From Jaapia argillacea MUCL 33604 (Eukaryota > Basidiomycota > Agaricomycetes > Jaapiales > Jaapiaceae): a stretch of DNA of 64,000 bases. Position 1 is the stretch's first letter, and every line of letters begins with the position of its first letter. Shown here piece after piece: positions 59,452 through 64,000 of the stretch. Position numbers and translations under genes: made by a program. The DNA is taken from positions 298,689 to 362,688 of the forward strand of contig KL197735.1 of NCBI GenBank assembly GCA_000697665.1, read 5' to 3'. The notes below the pieces were generated by a model. The model worked only from the letters and a program-made list of their open reading frames with translations, did no database searches and was not told the DNA's origin.

Positions 59452-59524
59452 GGCTTGTGTGGTGTAGTGGGATATGCCGTCTCAGTGATTAGGCAGTGGT
59501 TGCGAGTTCGAACCATGGTGCGGG
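59452..59524 (+). other. tRNA-like sequence (possible SINE head)
   Basis: TGGTGTAGTGGG resembles a pol III A box and GAGTTCGAACC a B box, about 44 bp apart. The acceptor stem does not pair, so it is not a working tRNA by eye; a tRNA-derived SINE head or tRNA relic fits better. Confidence 0.35.
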
Positions 59525-60314
59525 AACATTTTTGATCACATGGAATGTTGACTTGTGTTACGATGATCAACGTTTCAACACTAAAGTAACTAATCACTCT
59601 ACTTATCACCCTCTAGCAATCTCTTCGGTACACACTCTGGCATACTGACACTCTGGCGGCTCTGGCACACTGGCGGCCAGCACTCCAGGGCTGTCAGAGC
59701 GTCAGAGATTTGTGAGAATGCTGATGTCGATGTGTGTAAACAGAGTTGTGAGCAAGATCCCGATGGTTTAGTACCAGCATGAGCGGTTGCTATGTACACC
59801 ATACACTTGCTACGGCGCCGCCTCCCATGCACAATATTCATAGACAGGCCATGTTCTGTATATGGATGCACATCGCATTTGGCCCACAAGTGATGAAGCG
59901 CCCGTTGTGATGGTGACGATGACATTCAAGTTTACGAGCAGGTTCAACTTGTTCAGATTACAAACCCCACCCCCACCGTAAGCTGCAGGTCCGCAGGAGC
60001 GGCGCATATGATACTTGTTAAAACAATCCAGTGAACATCGCATTTGGCATAGGGCCCAAGTGCAGATGCGTGAGGTACAACAAGCGACTACAGTGCTTAT
60101 ATACCATAAACCATAGTTTATTTGTTCCCCAAGTCCCAGGCCAACTTTCTTTCTAGCTTGTCGTGAATCATCTGCTCTGCGCTACCCACTGGCAAGCGCA
60201 ACGCTGTTATAAACCTGTGCAACCTCCGGACGTCTCAGTACCTCGGCCTCTACACTTCAGTTTGACTCGTTGGCTTGGACACCCACTTTACAAAACCTTT
60301 TCTCGTTCACCACG

Positions 60315-61149
60315 ATGTCGACACAATCCCCACCGAAATCCAAACTCCTAAGATCGAGCTTTTCTCCCAATCCCCGAACAATATTAATGCCCACCAATCT
60401 CTACCTCCCGCCAAATCCCAACCCCAACCCCAACATCATAGCCAACCCGGCACATCTTCCTCACAGAAAATGTCTTCCTGACATCGAACCTCCACCCCGG
60501 AGCCCAACTCGCCAAGGAGCTCTCGCACTTCGCCTACCCATCGCTTCATATTTATGCGGAGAGTACACGCTGTACGGATACCTTCCATTTCACGATGCCG
60601 GACTAGTGAACGCACCGCTGAATCCTTCTTGAGCCGAGTGGGTAGGCGCCATCGGAGGTGCCACCATCGAGTTGATGACATTTAGTGTATTCGTCAAGTC
60701 GAGCATCAAACTTTCGAGAAAACACTGCCGCCACTGCTATCATCCCATTACAAATTCGGCTTCGACCTTCACCTCCACTTTGAGAGGTCCCATGTCCCAA
60801 GCCCGAATTCCTCAGGACAATCCTAACTTTTGATCTTTCCGCCGCCCCTTCAGGTCGAGCGATCTGGTTGACTGTCCTTCGTTCGGCCCTCGCACGTTTT
60901 CAAGGATCCCTCGTCATTCGTCTGGCCAAACCCACGGCGCCGGACTTGAGCAACGGGTTCGGACTCCGGTCGGAGTTGGAGTGTGACTTGGGTTGGGGTT
61001 TGGTGACGAGTGTAGCAGCGGGTGCGTTTGTCTCTTCGTCCTTGAGTTGGATATTACTGGGCGGGGTAAGGGTTTGTTATGCTTCCTGCAGGCTAGGTAG
61101 ACGATGGGTGATGGAGGTGGGGTGGCCATTTGGGGTTCGTTTGACTTGA
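60315..61149 (+). pseudogene. M5: membrane protein copy, deleted and frame-broken
   Basis: The start (MSTQSPPKSK) and proline-rich region are in frame and lead straight into GALALRLPIASYLCG, because about 130 bp present in M1 (including the CxxC part) are missing. The frame stops at LNPS (60630-60632). Later parts (GAIGGATIELMT, LTVLRSALARFQGSLVIRL, WILLGGVRV) are in other frames. It faces K5. Confidence 0.65.
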
Positions 61150-61771
61150 TGTACGGTACAGAATTCCAAGATGCTGCGCTAGTAGATAAGTTCGCGTAAT
61201 ATACACACCATAGCCATAACCATTTGACCAAACTTTACATTCCTTCTGAATGATATCATGGATAAAATTCTCCTTGAGACAACAAGGAGTATACCAGAGC
61301 TTCGCGTTAGTAACACAATTCCCGACATTCGTCTATCGTGACATCGATCGCGCCACCTTCAATGGGTCTACTATGAATTTATGGTCGGACTCTCTATGCT
61401 CCCGCCTGAACTGTTCGTGAAAGAAGTCGTCATCACTATATCAAAGTACACATAGTTCCACGTCCATTCCGCCCTGGAACCCATATCTACCTGTAACTTA
61501 GTACCCCCTCATCTGCCATATGTTATAAATATCATCGGCGAAATTCTCCTTTAGATACTCAACGATTAGACCAGAGAGAGCTCCATCCATCATGACACCC
61601 TAGCATCGATAGGATATTATGTCAGGATAATCCTTCCCGCCTCCTCCCCAGTTCATCAAACAAGTCGTCATCGGTACTTCCAAGATCCAGCAGTAGATGG
61701 TCGATACTGTTCATAAATCATATTTGACTGGGTGGCTCTGCAAGTGTAAAGCTCAGCATTAGTCACCGGTA
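61150..61771. other. tail-to-tail spacer M5/K5
   Basis: It carries diverged versions of both shared spacer blocks: GATATCATGGATAAAATTCT corresponds to the cassette 3 and 4 sequence, and TCGTGACATCGATCGCGC is identical to cassette 4. No gene. Confidence 0.5.
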
Positions 61772-63970
61772 CTAACGAAATGGGAACAGACGATGTCCGA
61801 TGGCTGACGTAGAAGTACTGTCTCTATGCACATTGTGGACGTGTCGGCTGCGGTCGCTCTTCCTAAGGAATATCTTGTCGCATTTACGACAAGGAAATAG
61901 CTTCCCCTCAGACTTTGCGTGAGTTGCCCTGTGATCTATACGGCAAGTCCAGTTCAGCTCTATGGATCAGGAAAGAAAGGTGACCAACTATGATACTCAC
62001 CGAGCAAATCTTTTTGCCCACTGAATGATGATCCACGAATGTCACAGTACAACCGCTTCTCTTCCACTCGACCCTTATCCCGATCACTGAAGTCCTCGTC
62101 ATGATTGGAAATACTGGAAATACTGGGAACTATCCCATCCAGCAGATTCACGTACCTTAATCCTGGTGTCAGGGTCTCACCGATCGCCGCTTCTATTGTG
62201 CCAGAGGACCAGGTTCGATTCATAGTGGGCACTGAATCGAAAATACGAGAGTGGCGGTGGGGTAGTGTCTGTATATTGACAGGTGCGGGGTCTGGGGGGA
62301 AGCCCAGGCGAGATCTTCCGACGGTGATTTGTTGAGAAGGAGTCGTACTGACCGAGGGTGAACCATCGGTTCCACCAGTGACAGTGGGGTTCTTGACCTC
62401 CAGCACTGCAGTCACAACACTGGCTGTCATTACGAGCTCAAGGAGGGAGCCACTCTCAGACAATGTGGAAGGACGGTCTCTGGGGGCTTGTGCAAGGCAC
62501 CGGAGGATGATTGGCCAAATTTTGTCCAACACTGTCTGCCGTACAGGTTCACCGAGGTCTGGCCGGGTGGGCAACTGAGATATGAGAACTGCCACCAAAA
62601 ATTCTAAGTCACTTGGGACATCGGAGAAGGGTCGTTCTCCTGTTAGCACCTAGGTGCAGAAGCAGTCGGCGGGATGAATGGTCGGAAGAAAGGAGTAGCA
62701 ATTTGGTATTACACACCTCCAAGCAAACACAACCAAATGCGTACACGTCGCTAGCGAAGGTTCTTCGAAAAGACATGCCAAACTTGTTGGGGAAGTGAAG
62801 CTCGGGAGACATCCATCTCATGCTGCCATCATGACGTACGGTAGTCACAACTTTGGTTGCGTCGGCGAAGTTCGTAAGTCCGAAATCCGCCAAGAGTACA
62901 TGGCAGGAATCATCCAGGAAGATATTTCCCTAACAAACTGATTGGTTAAGATTGCATTCGACTAGAAGAACACCTACGCCTCGTAAATCGCCGTGAACGA
63001 CATATTGCTTGTGCAAGTATTGGAGACCCTCCGCAACCTCGGTGAGCTAGAGTAAATATTCACTATCAAGTTGACAGCGAATAGAGGCCACGAACCACTC
63101 GATGAGCGTCTAAGCTTCCAAGCCCATTTCTTCCCAGATACGTCATGATGTCACTGTTCCGTATCCACGAAGAGACGATACAGATGTGTGGCGCAAATGA
63201 TTCCGCATCTATCCCAAGAAATGGGAGGACTCTGGGGTGCTTAAGCCGGTGCCAAATTAGGGCCTCCCGAAAGAACATCTAAAACTCAAGTTTTCAACGA
63301 GACTGTAATTGGTCTATGCATCATCTCAACTTCTCACCCTTTTGATCCTAACTTTCTCTTGTGGAGATTGAAAGATTCGGAGCCGTTTGAGTGCGACATC
63401 CTGATGGGCGTATTCTCCGCGGAAGATGTCGGCAAAACCTCCCCCGCCAATGTGCCTGTCGTTCGATGTGACGACACCTCTGAGGAGCAGAGAGGGCGGG
63501 AGCTTTTCGCTGGCTTGCGACAGATTGATTGAGAGCCGCTGGACAGAGCGGCGAAGATCATCATCTATAGGAAAGTTATCGATGACCTGCAAAAAGGACA
63601 AACAACGTTAACGTTAACGCCTTCGGCAGAGACCTAGGTGAGCCCAAACCACATACATCCTGCAAGAAAACGAGAAACCGTTCTGCATTTTCATTCTCCA
63701 ACAACAGCACCTCTTTTTTGCAGGATTCTGATTGTAACACTGATTGGAGTCGACTGAGTATCTGTGCTTCGTCATCACGCAGGGCGTCGCGAATAGTGCC
63801 TTCGTCAACTTTGAGTCCGGTAAGGACCTGTCGACTCAATAGTCAGTCGAAGTAAGCCGCCGGAAATGATGGACGAGGACCTCGTGTAAGAACACCCGAA
63901 GCCGTTGACTGAGGAGAAGATTATGGATGTTGTTAGTTGCCTCACCAAGGTCGTGCATCCATTTCCACAT
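61772..63970 (-). CDS. K5: TKL-like kinase with C2H2 zinc finger
   Basis: The shared Met is at 63970 (MWKWMHDLGEAT); upstream exons, if any, lie outside the window. The kinase exons are open: GGGGFADIFRGEY, VALKRLRIF, HGDLRG|GNIFLDD, LADFGLTNFADATKVV, WMSPELHFPNKFG and ASDVYAFGCVCLEV, with Lys, Asp, Asn and DFG kept. A linker of about 180 residues follows. The first finger has lost its second Cys (CDIRGSSF...DHRATH). The second, PCRKCDKIF...SRHVHNVH, is complete. The end RLFPFR-stop matches RLSPFR-stop of K3. It is probably functional. It faces M5. Confidence 0.78.
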
Positions 63971-64000
63971 AGGAGTGAAATATCTGCGTCTTTGAGCGTA

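Larger units (their letters stand above)
55399..60314. other. large gap between cassettes 4 and 5
   Basis: It holds the K4 upstream block (to about 55.71 kb), a GC-rich repeated phrase near 55738, the tandem array at 56.19-59.06 kb, a tRNA-like sequence near 59.45 kb and the M5 promoter (from about 60.23 kb). No ordinary gene is recognised. Confidence 0.5.

Noticed and set aside
59452-59524. Functional tRNA gene
   Set aside because: A- and B-box-like words exist, but the acceptor and T stems do not pair, so I list it only as tRNA-like.

Overview
The window is nuclear DNA of a filamentous basidiomycete, most likely an agaricomycete. The genes are cut by many short GT-AG introns (mostly 42-65 bp). 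The gene set points the same way: a sesquiterpene synthase, long heme-thiolate peroxygenases, F-box paralogs and an expanded tyrosine-kinase-like (TKL) kinase family. No retroelement, viral gene or CRISPR array was recognised.

Region 1 (1-25 kb) is ordinary single-copy sequence with a few surprises. It starts with two related F-box/leucine-rich genes and a small three-exon gene of unknown function. Next is a sesquiterpene synthase (7554-8665), converging on a minus-strand gene (9217-12605). In that gene a cystathionine beta-lyase reads without any stop or Met codon into a mevalonate kinase. A VPS71/ZNHIT1-like SWR1 subunit is transcribed divergently from it. A pepsin-like protease with an in-frame stop before its last segment follows, then a LAMMER kinase and a roughly 20-exon vacuolar-type Ca2+/H+ exchanger with a degraded copy of its 3' end beside it.

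Region 2 (26-64 kb) is built from five copies of one cassette: a kinase fused to C2H2 zinc fingers (K1-K5), and facing it tail to tail a proline-rich multi-pass membrane protein (M1-M5). Copies 1 and 2 (26.3-35.1 kb) read K> <M. Copies 3, 4 and 5 (45.8-47.2-49.4, 51.8-55.4, 60.3-64.0 kb) read M> <K. The orientation therefore flips across a central island (36-45 kb) holding two tandem peroxygenase genes and mitochondrial citrate synthase. The kinase copies are mostly open; most membrane-protein copies are damaged, one by a 160-bp MITE. Non-autonomous DNA elements (39.6-40.0, 46.3-46.4 and 50.0-51.0 kb) and a tandem array of about seven small exon-like repeats (56.2-59.1 kb) fill the spaces.

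Functionally, region 1 links isoprenoid supply (mevalonate kinase) with an isoprenoid user (terpene synthase) about 0.5 kb apart. Region 2 looks like a lineage-specific amplification of a possible membrane-to-nucleus signalling pair. That role is inferred from domain content only. Exon limits were placed by hand from splice signals and reading frame; single-base errors are possible.
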